Part shown: in pieces, positions 23,618-35,600 of the stretch
How the letters are laid out: every line of letters begins with the position of its first letter
How positions within the stretch are numbered: position 1 is the stretch's first letter
Assembly (NCBI GenBank): GCA_963576735.1
Contig: OY755171.1
Location: forward strand, 13,640,001-13,704,000
Direction: 5' to 3'
From: Bedellia somnulentella
Taxonomy: Eukaryota; Arthropoda; Insecta; Lepidoptera; Bedelliidae
Length of the DNA: 64,000 bases
Program-made: the position numbers and the translations under genes
Notes under the pieces: generated by a model
Databases searched by the model: none
What the model saw: the letters and a program-made list of their open reading frames with translations, nothing else
Told to the model about the DNA's origin: nothing

Positions 23618-26600
23618 CTGTGAACAACAGTTAAATAAATATTGTTTGGAAAGGTTTAGAAAGGATTCATATATTTTTTTCGGATTAAAAAATCCGTCAT
23701 AAATAAAAGATGTTATTAAAGGAAAGAAAAATTTCGACACTGGCGGGGTTCGAACCCGCGACCTTCGGGTATACGCCCCCGTCGCTCTGCCAACTGAGCT
23801 ACAGTGTCAGTTGGCATCCAGCGCGAAATTTCTCTATCCTTTGTTTCTTTTTACACGTTCAAGTAGTGTTTGCGTTTCCTACCTCCGAATTTTAACTAAT
23901 TCGGACGGCCACTTGTCTACCTTTTCAGATAGAATGCAAATGTTGGAAACGCCTAACTATCACATAATTTAATGTTTTTTGACATGAATTCCTCATGTGG
24001 GGATTATTACTCATAAATAAAAGATGTTATTAAAGGAAAGAAAAATTTCGACACTGGCGGGGTTCGAACCCGCGACCTTCGGGTATACGCCCCCGTCGCT
24101 CTGCCAACTGAGCTACAGTGTCAGTTGGCATCCAGCGCGAAATTTCTCTATCCTTTGTTTCTTTTTACACGTTCAAGTAGTGTTTGCGTTTCCTACCTCC
24201 GAATTTTAACTAATTCGGACGGCCACTTGTCTACCTTTTCAGATAAAATAAAATAAAATAAAATAAAAAATAAAATAATCATTTATTTCAAAATAAAAAG
24301 ATAAATCTTTGTTTTTTGAACGTCAAATTTTAACTTAATACTAAGTTTACTTCGGATTCGGAAGGTGTTTTGTTGAGAGAAGAACCCGTAAGAAACTCGT
24401 CAACACACATCTTTTTTTTAACGTCCATTACAATTTTGGTGTTAGCCCGGAAACATCCTGCACAGAGCCCTGATGACACCAAGCCACTTCATCATTAATG
24501 TAATCATTGACATTGTAATAGGCTTTCGAACTAAGATTTCTTTTAACTGCTGCTTTGAATTTTGTTTCTGTTAAATTTAAAATGTCCTCAGGTATTTTAT
24601 TATACATTTTTACGCATAACCCCATGAAAGATGTATTTACTTTTGACAATCTGTATTTTGGTACTGATATTTTATTGTTGTCTCTCAGGTTTCGAATATG
24701 TCTGTCACAATTTTTCACAAAAGAGGCCTGATTCTTTCTTACATACATAATATTTTCATAAATATATTGACATGGCAGTGTCATTATATTTATTGTTTTA
24801 AACAATTCCCTCAGGGAATCTCGGGATCTCAAATTGTATATAGCTCTTATTGCTCTCTTTTGGAGAATAAATATGGAACCAACATCAGCTGCTCTGCCCC
24901 AGAGTAAAATACCGTAAGACATTACACTATGAAAATAGCTGTAATAAACTAATCGAGCTGTCTGTACATCTGTCAAATGTCTTATTTTCCTAACGGCATA
25001 TGCAGCACTACTTAGCCTGCCAGCTAGTGAGCTAATGTGGGGTCCCCATTGGAGCTTGGAGTCCAGAGTTATCCCTAAGAAAACTGTGTTATCCGAAAAT
25101 ACTAACTTTTCATTATTTAAAATTATTTCGTTATCAACGCACCTAACATTAGGTAATACAAATTTAATGTATTTGGTTTTTTTACCATTCAGTACAAGAT
25201 TATTGGAAGCAAACCATGTTTGAATCTGTGAAACCGTGTTATTCACCTCGTCAATATTCTGATTATTTCTTTCAACGTCAAATACTAAAGAAGTATCATC
25301 AGCAAATAACACTATCTCGGACATTTTCTCGACCATGAACGGCAAATCATTAATATAAACTAAAAATAAAAATGGGCCCAAAATAGAACCCTGCGGAACA
25401 CCCATTTTTACATGAGTTCCAGGTGATATTGCATTATTGATTTGCACTTTCTGTATCCGATCTGAAAAGTAAGACTTTATTAATTTAAGTGCGTCACCTT
25501 GTATGCCATAATGTTCTAATTTAATAAAAAGGATTTCATGATCTGCACAATCAAATGCCTTCGTAAGATCGCAAAACAAACCAATGGCATCATTTTTGCG
25601 TTCCCACGAATCAAAAATGTGTTTCATTAAGGCAACGCCTGCATCGGTGGTAGAGCGGCCCTTCGTAAAGCCAAATTGTTTTGGATGAAACAATTTGTTT
25701 GAAGCGAAATGCAAAAGCATTTGATTGAACATTAGTTTTTCGAATATTTTACTTAAAACTGGCAGAATTGATATTGGTCTATAACCATCAGGACTAATTT
25801 TATCTCCTCCGGATTTAAGAAGTGGTACAATTTTACTATGCTTCATGAGATTTGGAAAGATTTTATTTCTTATACATTCATTAAATATATCTGCTAAATA
25901 TGGAGCCAAAGTTACAATAAAATTATGGCAAACTTTCACTGACATACCCCAAATGTCTTCAGAACTTTTTAGTTTAAATGATTTAAAACATTTTTCGATA
26001 TCTGTAGGGCTGACATCTTTAAAACAAAACAAAGTTTCGCACCTATCAACATTTTGTTGTAACAAGTGTTGAGCTTTTATAACCGATGTGTTTAAATATT
26101 CAGTTGTTTTTGATGGTATGTCAGTAAAATATTTTTCAAAAATACAAGCGATTTCCTCATTAGAGGTAGTCAGACCTTTATCAGATCGAACACAGAACTC
26201 CTGATCACATGGTTTACCTCGGCCTGTTTGGGTGTTGATAATATTCCACACTGTTTTAACTTTATTATCGGATGTTCGGATACGTCGGCTTAGGTATCTG
26301 GCTTTAGCCTCTTTACATACTTTATTAAATATTTTTGAGTATTTTTTTACATATTCACTCAATTCATTATTATTACTATAAGCTTTTTGATCATATAAAT
26401 CGAAGAGTTTTTCTCTTGATCTATAAATACTTGGTGTTGCCCACTCACAAAACTTAAATTTACTGGTAATAGTTACATTTTTTACATTAAAAATTTCATT
26501 AAACTCATTTATCAGAACATTATAAAAGATATCATAGCTAGTATTTGAGTTTTTATTAATTGTACATGTGGGCAGCTTAGAGCTTATTATATTTATATAT

Positions 26601-29600
26601 TTTTCTACTTTACTGGCAGTAATATGCCTTTTTTTAATAACAATTTTTGGTTCTGGTATCTCTAGAGGAAAGCTAACAAAAAGGCCGCTGTGATCAGACT
26701 TTAGTTTATTTATAACACTTTTACTTGAAAAATCTGCATTAGTAAATACATTATCTAAGCATGTTTTGATTCTAGTCGGTTCCAAGAATAAATTTTCTAA
26801 ATTGAACGATTGGAATAAACTCATCAATCGTGTTTTAAGATGACTGTCTTGTAGGAGATCCACATTGAAGTCTCCACATATTATTATACGTTTTTTATTC
26901 CTGAAAACTTTGCCTAATACATCTTCCATTACATTTTCGAATTTATCATAATTTTGGTTATAAGGGGGTCGATACACACATATTAAGAAATAGTTTTTTA
27001 ACTCTATGCAGGATAATTCCACGACTTGCTCAACGCTTAACTGTACAATATCATTACGAATTTTTGATTTAATATTATTTTTTAAAAATATAGCGGAGCC
27101 ACCACAGGCTTTAGAATTGCGGCAGTAGTTGCTAGCTAAATAATAGTTTTCAAAACCAAATATGAGTTCGCAATTCTTAAGCCAGTGTTCAGTAACACAT
27201 AAACAATCTATTTCATATTTTTCCAAAAATAATTCTATTTCTAATTCTTTACAAGAAAACCCCTGAGTATTTTGACATACAAGTTTAAACTGGGAGACTC
27301 CTTGTAAAGTATTCTTTTTAGTTAAATTGCCAGAAGAACCTCCTTCCTTGTTTACAATATTGATATTAGGTGACGACTTAAGGACGACAGGAGGCTCTTC
27401 CATTGTCACTCTTAAAAGTTTAAATTATGGCTTCCACCATCGCATACTAGAAGTAAGTTTCCCCTTATATTAAATATATGGGGGTCAGATATATTATATG
27501 CTAATAATTTAGCAATGTTCCGCTTTTGATTTAAGGGTATGTATACAGTACCCAGTCGAGAATTTGAATAAGGTAAAAACTTATTCAAATCCAAACAAAA
27601 TAAATTGTCGCTTTGACAACATGTCACGTGACATATTAAATTATTCATAATATGAATATTGTCATTCTGCTTATCCATATTAAGTAAGTATGGAAAGGTA
27701 CAAAATATAAATTTACATTTATATATTTTTTGTATTTCCAAAAGTTTATTTAAACTTTTATTCAATAAATACTTATTTAATCCTATACTATTGCCGACCA
27801 GTACGACAATCGTTGTATATTCGTCATAAGTGCCTAATAATATTCGTTCTACTATATAATTAAAGTTTGCACCCGTATAGCAATGGTTAATGACCTGCTG
27901 ATTAAGATACTTCGATAGTATTTCGCCAAAACCTACGGCCATGCCATCCGAAAATACTAATGTTCTGTTTGCCGGCGGCGCCGGCGGCGTGCTAACAGTT
28001 GGTAATGTAATCCCATTAATTGGTTGGGGTGATTGAGATATAACGCTATTTGAGGAAATATGACTATTCAGAGTAACCGTCTCTTTGTCTATAAGACTGC
28101 CGATATGTTTGTATCTTAAATGCAGATCTTCCTGACTAACAATCAGCTCACTCAGTTTATCATTTAAACTATCTATTTGGTTTAGTAAATCAATTTTTCT
28201 GTAAGACTTGTTTATGAATTTTATACTATTTTTCATACTTATAAGACTTTTGTTTGTGTTGTATATACGTTTTTTAACTAATTTATATTTTTTACACTGT
28301 TTACGACTGAAAATTTTTGAATATTTAAAAGAGGTCATAGAAGATAATGATTCTGCCTCAAGTTCGGCACATAAAGAAACTGCGTGAGAGTCTTCGTGAA
28401 TATTCTTTATTCTATGGAATTCCGCCAATTGAGCGTGTGCCTCTGCCAACTGCTCATTCAGAATATGAATTCGCTCTAAAGCTACTTCATGCTTTGCGCA
28501 CTGATCCTCATGCTTTAATATTAATATCTGCTGGTTTTCTAATTCCACTTGAGAAATGTCGTAAGATTCACGAAGCAACACAATTTTTTCTAAAAGATTA
28601 CTATTTTTCAACTTTAAATTACGAATAGCTAAAACGTTTTCGTCCCGTTCTTCTAAAAGCCTATTTTTTAATTGTTCTGCATCATTTAACTCTCTTTTTA
28701 ATTTTTCATATTTTTGTTCGGCAGCCATTCTACGAGTTGTAATCGAGTCCATTTTACGAAACGAACAGTCTTAATATTATATACTAGTTTAAAGCGTTAC
28801 TATAGCGAACGATAATCCTAATACTAAAATATTTCGATCCACACAAGCGCCTACTTACAACAAAGATATAAAGTTATTATTTATCGTTTGTTTTCTATTA
28901 ACTAAACAATATAATCATAAATGTAACACTCAAAATATGACACCGAGTGTTNNNNNNNNNNNNNNNNNNNNNNNNNNNNNNNNNNNNNNNNNNNNNNNNN
29001 NNNNNNNNNNNNNNNNNNNNNNNNNNNNNNNNNNNNNNNNNNNNNNNNNNNNNNNNNNNNNNNNNNNNNNNNNNNNNNNNNNNNNNNNNNNNNNNNNNNN
29101 NNNNNNNNNNNNNNNNNNNNNNNNNNNNNNNNNNNNNNNNNNNNNNNNNNNCCACTTGTCTACCTTTTCAGATAGAATGTAAAATTCGGAGGTAGGAAAC
29201 GCAAACACTACTCGAACGTGTAAAAAGAAACAAAGGATAGAGAAATTTCGCGCTGGATGCCAACTGACACTGTAGCTCAGTTGGCAGAGCGACGGGGGCG
29301 TATACCCGAAGGTCGCGGGTTCGAACCCCGCCAGTGTCGAAAAAAAAAATTTTTCTTTCCTTTAATAACATCTTTTATTTATGAGTAATAATCCCCACAT
29401 GAGGAATTCATGTCAAAAAACATTAAATTATGTGATAGTTAGGCGTTTCCAACATTTGCATTCTATCTGAAAAGGTAGACAAGTGGCCGTCCGAATTAGT
29501 TAAAATTCGGAGGTAGGAAACGCAAACACTACTTGAACGTGTAAAAAGAAACAAAGGATAGAGAAATTTCGCGCTGGATGCCAACTGACACTGTAGCTCA

Positions 29601-32600
29601 GTTGGCAGAGCGACGGGGGCGTATACCCGAAGGTCGCGGGTTCGAACCCCGCCAGTGTTGAAATTTTTCTTTCCTTTAATAACATCTTTTATTTATGAGT
29701 AATAATCCCCACATGAGGAATTCATGTCAAAAAACATTAAATTATGTGATAGTTAGGCGTTTCCAACATTTGCATTCTATCTGAAAAGGTAGACAAGTGG
29801 CCGTCCGAATTAGTTAAAATTCGGAGGTAGGAAACGCAAACACTACTTGAACGTGTAAAAAGAAACAAAGGATAGAGAAATTTCGCGCTGGATGCCAACT
29901 GACACTGTAGCTCAGTTGGCAGAGCGACGGGGGCGTATACCCGAAGGTCGCGGGTTCGAACCCCGCCAGTGTCGAAATTTTTCTTTCCTTTAATAACATC
30001 TTTTATTTATGAGTAATAATCCCCACATGGAGAATTCATGTCAAAAAACATTAAATTAAAAAATCCGTGTTGGGAAACGTAGGTTACTCGAGAATTGATA
30101 TGGTTCTAATTTGAAAATGAAACAATGGAATGGAATGGATGTTAAGTATTTTAAATATCTTTTCCCTTTTCTTAATTTAAAAAAATAAATCAATATTCCT
30201 GTTTTGTAACGGCATCGGTAAAATGTAGCTGCATTCATTGCTAGTTAATGTTTAAATGTGTTTTGTACATAATGTAATACATTATATTTAACTTTAAAAA
30301 AAAGTTCTCTGTAGTATTATCATACTAATTATTATAAAGTAAATACAACCTGTTTTTCCTTAAGCTAGCAAGATATTATGTGTGAAGATTTGACTAAAAG
30401 ATAATCATTAAGTTTGTATCAAAAAGTTTAATGCTGTAAATCTTCTAAATAAAATAAAATTCTAATTCGCCGAAAACTGTGTTAATGATGACCAAATACT
30501 TGCAAATATACGACAATTACCATCGGCATAAAGGACTGTGATCCATTTTGGAAACACTTTTTAGATGACATGATAGGCCAATGGGTAGAACACCCGCCCG
30601 TAAACAGACAGGCGTGAGTTCAAATCCCGGGTCGGGCCTACACCATTTTTTCTTTTCTAAAGTTATATGTGTGGTTAATTTATCATGGTTGTTAACGGTG
30701 AGGGAAAACATCGTGAGGAAACCCACATGGCCGAGTTGTACTTAGCCATGTGACTGTGTTCGTACAAAACGGCGATAGGCCTGCCCCCTATCACGTGAGA
30801 ACACCGTCTAAGCAAAATGTGGGTACCTACTTTGGACAGTAGATGGCGCTGTCACGTGTTGTTCAGAAGTATTGGTACCTCTGCCAACCCTTTCGGGGAT
30901 AAACGGCGTGAACGTTAACGTTTACTTTTTATATGGTACTGTTAATGTAAAAGGGGAAAACTGATATATAACTCGTGGATAACCGAAGAAACGGCTGCCC
31001 AAAAAACAGAAATACGAGAATACCCAAGAATTACATACAAGGACGTCAAAAACAGCCTACGTAAGTATTTGGGTAACATTAATATAATTTTACAAGAACA
31101 TCATAGATTGCGAAAGATTTGTTGTCGTTGAATACCACGTTTGCTATATATAAACTGAAAAACAGGCTCATGTGAATTAGTGTCGCAAAATGCAAACGAT
31201 GCGTGAACGATTCAAAAATGAGACATAGAGACATGTGTCTGAAATCTGTGTCCCAAAGGTTATAAAACCTGGATAATCAGTATGATCCGAAAAGTAAGAA
31301 ACAATGTTCAGTGTGGATCGTTGCAGCAAAAAAAACTGACAAAGACTTTGGAACATTGGTAAAAGGACGGTAGCTAAATAAAGCGGTCATTTTTCGAATA
31401 CAATGATAAAAATTTATAGATCTGTTAACTGAAAGCGGTACTCTACATTGTACTATTCTACTAGTAGCATTGCCGAAGGTTTCCCAGCTGTGCGTGTGAA
31501 GAAACCAAGGACTGGATGCGATGGATCATGCCTCTTATCTATGCCTTTTCTGTATTTAGTGTTGGCTTAAAATAGCACAAACAAATTTCAACCTTTGTTG
31601 TCATATAACAGCAACATTTTCACATGAAACAAAAATAAGGTTGACTATCCCTTTTTGGAATCTGTAATTGCAATTTATATAATAGAGTAACAAATATTAA
31701 AAGTAATTTTCTAATGTCTTGAAGACGATCTGTATTTATATTCCAGCCATAAGGTGATATTATAATCCAAATAAAATGTAAAAATCGACCTTATAGAAAA
31801 AAAAGCCAGTCAGCGAAACGTCTATCGATAAACATTATACTATATATATCCGTAGGGAATGTCCATAAAATGTAAGCATTAACTATGATGCGTAACAAAG
31901 TGCTTCATATTCTATTCTTTATGAAGGCTATGAAGGTCATCTCAGATCCACTTTCAAAATCCATTATCATATTTCGTGAATCGAAAGTTATGATGTTCCA
32001 ACTGTAGTCCAATTCACATTATCTCTGGGACTAGAAAAATCGAGCAATAAAAATCGAATCGTCTTTGGTGTCTGACCAAAAGCCATTTCATATTCGGGGC
32101 GTCCTCTTGGGATTCAACATCAAAGATTTCAAGTTGCAGATGGCTTCGATATATATAAGATCAAACGACTTGTTTGATTCTTGAACATTTTATAGCTTAC
32201 TACTTTGATGGCCAATAGGAAGTTGGAAGACACTAACATAAGATTTTGCAGGTCTTCTTATCGGAAATAATAAGTGCAGTCATATCAAACGGATCGAGTT
32301 CTCCAAATTTTGTAAATAAAGACTAGTGATATGAAATAATAATATAAAGAACAACCTTAGGGCCCAGCTACAGCCACCTAACAACAGGATCACAACAATC
32401 ACGCGAAAACTAACTCACGTACATTATAGTAAAGTAATAGGCTATTTGACTGCAATAAAAATATACATTTATTTTGTTTTATTAGTCTTAATATTTCTTT
32501 TTTGGAACCATATGTAATAATGCGAGATAAAAATAATGCATTATTTCACTAAAATACGTCTTTTAAAATAAGTATTTTTGATGCAACTGTCACGTGACTA

Positions 32601-35600
32601 AAAACGACCGTGATTGGCTATTTCTATAATGACGTAGATTGCACATAAACAGACTGTGTATCGCTTCGCTCATTGGTGCTTAATGGGGAAGTGACGTCAT
32701 TTGTGCTACAGCCGCCATATTACTTGAAGTTCGCGTTTTCGCGGCACATTTGAATATTGCATTTTCTTTTTCGATTTTTTTAATAAAAAAGTTAAAATGA
32801 AGACAGAAAAATATTTTGTTAGGGCTCCTTATAAACAAATTAACACCGTAAGATAGTTTTCAAAACTAAGTCAAATAGCCTATTATAGCACGACGATAGG
32901 ACGACGCAGTGTGGGTAGGCCTCCCACAATGTGGACCGACGACTTGGTCAAGGTCGCGGGAAGCCAATAGATGAGTCGTTGTGGAGGTCTTTGGGGGAGG
33001 CCTTTGTCCAGCAGTGGACGTCTATTGGCTGATGATCATGATGAATCATAGGAAGGAAAAGATTTATAGAGAGTAGCAAATGATCAAACATCTTAAATTT
33101 AAATATAGGGTCATTTTTACATCATTTCATAAGTGTAGCTACTAAAAAGCTTTCCACCTAAAAGACCTGTATAAAATCAAATGCTGGATTATTTATAGTT
33201 TTACTTATAAGAACATTGAAATAACAAGTTATTGAAATCTTATGAGTATGAATTAAAAACATGATTGAATTGATTGAAAAGATGAAAGAAGAAATGATTG
33301 CGAGCAAAGTGATATTTAGTTATGAAATTGTAATAAGATTTCATTCGAATGTGTGACTATACTGAATTTAAAAACGATATACCCATATTATTAATCTGTA
33401 TTATTTTGATATCTTCTACGATAAGTACTTCCTATTTGCTTGCTGATTGTTTAGATATGTTCAAAATAATACTCATTGATAAAATCAAAAATAATCCTCT
33501 TCAAAATATCTTATACTTCAGAAATATGGTGAAGTTTATATTTGAGTTATTTTTTTATCAAAAGTTGACCAACCTTATTTCATAATAATGTAAAATTATT
33601 TAATAAATGGGCCTGACATTTTTTTTATTGAACCGGTTATGTTTTTGATACAGCTATTACAACGCCTAACTATAACATCTTTTAAATTATGAAGCCGATT
33701 TAGACCAACTTACTTATTACTGAACCCTTTTTAAATTCAATTAAGTGGTTTGCCACATCATAGAAACATCATTCATATATTGAAATATTTAATAATAATT
33801 AATATATTAAGTAAATATATTCTTTAAAAGCATGTTTTAGTAATATTGTACTAATATTGAAGGTAACTATAGTCTAAGAGGTATCCAATTGACTAGAGTT
33901 ACGGAAACGAGGGATTTAGGTGCTACATGACAGCAAACTCTTATTCGACAAGCATATAGAGCACATCGTGGTAAAGGCTTCCAGGACATTAGGTTTTATA
34001 ATACGATGTTCTAGGGTGTTCAAAAACATTAAAACCATAAAAATACTATATTGTTTGTTTGTCAGGTCTATTCTAGAATACGCTTCGGAAGTATGGAACC
34101 CACAATATAATATCTATATATCCCGCTTAGAAGCAATCCAGTGGCGTTTTCTTAGGTTTCTAGATTTTAAAGCTGGTGTGACTTCGCTTGATTATATTGA
34201 TAGATGTAAGAGATATCATTTCTTACCCTTATCAGAGAGAAGGAACATTTCTGATACCTGTTATTTATTAAAACTCTTAAACGGAACTATAGATTGTCCA
34301 GAACTTGTCTCAAAAGTTAATATTAATGTTCCAAGTAGATTAAGCAGACAGTATAAACCATTGGCAATTCACAGATACAATACAAACTATAGGGAAAACG
34401 CATTCATTTTAAGAGCTACTAAAAACATAAACGATATTTGTCAAGAAATTGATATAGATATATTCAACTCAAAGGTCCACACATTAAGATCGGTTTTGGC
34501 GGAGCGGTATTTTGAAAGCTAGTGTAACTCTTGGTGTACATATACATACTTATTTATATACATTTAGTTTCAATTACCAAGTGTGTTACAAACTCAATGT
34601 TTTAATTTATTTATTTTGGTAAATATTTGTGAAAACTCTTAATTGGCTTATAGAAATGTTATGATTTGTATTTATATATGTTTAAGTTGCTGTGAGTTTT
34701 CCGAACAATGTAAAATAATAAAATAAAATAAAATAAAATATTAAAATCGTCTTATAGTACTAATGGAGTTATTACTCCATGAGTACTATAATTAATCTAT
34801 GTACTACATTTATTTTATAAAATATTTTTTAAACATACATACATTCATATATTTATGTATACTCACGGCTATAAATACCTAGAAAGAGAAGCCAGATGCC
34901 TTAAAATGCCCTAATTCCCTAAGTCGCCTCTTACGTGAAATGGGGTGGTGCTATTCTAAGCCGAAATTACACAGCAAAGTACTTTACAAAACATGATAAA
35001 ATTATTTGACACTTCTCTCTATGCTTAATCGACTCGCTTCACTCTGTATTGTGCTGCTAAATTCAAACCACACTATCTTCTTACTCTAGCACCAATTTGG
35101 TTGGTTTTTATTTATTTATTTAAACACTTTTTTGCATACAAATATATAACACACAAACAGTATTTTACAAATTAGGAACAAACAGCCAATGTACACAAAG
35201 ACGGACTTATCGCCTTAACGCGATTTCTTCCAGTTAACCTAGTAAACTGTTATTAAGTTATGTTTGCCGGACACTTTTCCATCCTCCGGACCATCCTCCA
35301 TAATTCTTACGCTTTTATATAGCAGTGAATGTTAAAAGAATGATTGTAGATATAAAGAAACTCAGTTTTTTATATTTGGTTATTTGAGCGATTGGGAAAT
35401 AGTGTGATTCGTAAAAGTTGAAAAGTAAAAGATATTGTAAAAATAAAGTTTTTTTTATGTATAAGGTACATTAAGAGGATGGATTATAGTAACCTGGTAA
35501 AAGTTCTATTGAGCCAATGTGTATGCTAATGTTCGTATAGGACGCTTCACCGCACACCCCACCACAGACCACAGAGGATTCATCTAGATCAAATAGAGAA

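Larger units (their letters stand above)
24246..28951 (-). mobile_element. Intact non-LTR retrotransposon (LINE), 5' end cut by gap
   Basis: Minus-strand element with two intact ORFs. The 3' end is a TAAAA-type microsatellite (24246-24275, read in reverse). The 5' UTR from 28753 runs into the N gap. A 23-bp stretch just before the tail (24223-24245) recurs exactly right after the gap (29152-29174), as expected for a target-site duplication. The gap hides its outer limit, and the repeat unit itself could provide the match. Confidence 0.85.
23684..30068. mobile_element. Composite foldback of tandem 314-bp tRNA-like units, with 14-bp target duplication
   Basis: The perfect 14-bp direct repeat ATTAAAAAATCCGT lies at 23684-23697 and 30055-30068. 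Inside, the left arm (23698-24245, resuming at 29175) has two units in minus orientation and the right arm (29181-30054) has three in plus orientation. The period is 314 bp (321 for the first right unit, which has extra A's). Arms switch orientation at about 29180. The LINE at 24246-28951 sits within the left arm. The left end starts part-way through a unit while the right end is complete. This is what a reverse-transcribed tandem RNA with a 5' inversion would leave; a TIR transposon is the alternative. Confidence 0.75.

Noticed and set aside
23710..24209. 61-aa frames with an AGFEPATFGYT peptide (also at 29500-29999)
   Set aside because: They are translations of the reverse strand of the tRNA-like units and recur with the repeat; not genes.
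28347..28628. 93-aa plus-strand frame
   Set aside because: Antisense shadow of the LINE ORF1 coiled coil.
29266..29973. A functional tRNA gene cluster
   Set aside because: The anticodon arm does not fold normally and the units behave as a mobile repeat.
23701..30054. Hammerhead ribozyme in the 314-bp unit
   Set aside because: I looked for the CTGATGA...GAAA core in both strands of the unit and did not find it.
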